Shown here piece after piece: positions 14,100 to 14,120 of a stretch of 14,120 nucleotides of DNA. Every line of letters starts with the position of its first letter. Position 1 is the stretch's first letter. This stretch comes from CAYGBW01 sp964348185 (GTDB lineage: Bacteria > Desulfobacterota > BSN033 > WVXP01). Location: contig CAYGBW010000053.1 of the NCBI GenBank assembly GCA_964348185.1, positions 1 to 14,120 of the forward strand, given 5' to 3'. The notes under the pieces were generated by a model. The model saw only the letters and a program-made list of their open reading frames with translations, was not told the origin of the DNA and searched no databases. Both the position numbers and the translations under genes were made by a program.

Positions 14100-14120
14100 C
14101 CTGTCGAACGGCTCGTCGAA

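Noticed and set aside
13888..14120. CRISPR array at the right edge
   Set aside because: The 27-nt copies are directly adjacent without spacers and the other repeats are irregularly spaced, so this is not a CRISPR pattern.

Overview
The window reads as a chromosomal segment of a Gram-negative, Desulfobacterota (deltaproteobacteria)-like bacterium. This rests on gene content and style: a six-domain ribosomal protein S1 next to cytidylate kinase, exported proteins with Sec signals, a PilY1-type pilus adhesin, DUF4124, AmmeMemoRadiSam-B and ComB homologues, sigma-54-type promoters and a GEMM (c-di-GMP-I) riboswitch. No rRNA or other taxonomic marker is present, so the assignment is an inference.

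Left part (1-4120). A periplasmic substrate-binding protein of the iron/phosphonate ABC-transporter type lies on the minus strand. It has a clear sigma-70 promoter, a leader of about 175 nt and a strong hairpin after its stop. Diverging from it are cmk and rpsA on the plus strand; rpsA has its own extended -10 promoter and a candidate terminator.

Middle part (4121-9909). A consensus-like sigma-54 promoter precedes an unusual composite membrane protein: an L7/L12-like N-terminal domain, a zinc ribbon, an RDD membrane domain and a C-terminal pseudopilin (GspG)-like domain. It is followed in close order by a DHH phosphoesterase, a Nudix hydrolase, a MEMO/AmmeMemoRadiSam-B protein, an exported DUF4124 protein and a ComB-family phosphatase. 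An A-tract/T-tract hairpin closes the convergent junction.

Right part (9931-13544, minus strand) is the most striking region. A second sigma-54-type promoter fires directly into a c-di-GMP-I riboswitch, which is followed by a textbook intrinsic terminator. After that come a 1004-aa PilY1-like protein (VWA domain plus calcium-site propeller) and a 97-aa secreted protein. The layout predicts that this type IV pilus tip/adhesin unit is under double control: RpoN with an activator for initiation, and c-di-GMP for read-through. Bases 13545-14120 carry no supported gene. They hold AT-rich and GC-rich interspersed repeats, including a 27-nt tandem duplication at the right edge.

The two sigma-54 promoters stand before the only two genes here with type IV pilus/type II secretion-like domains, which hints at a shared surface-appendage regulon.
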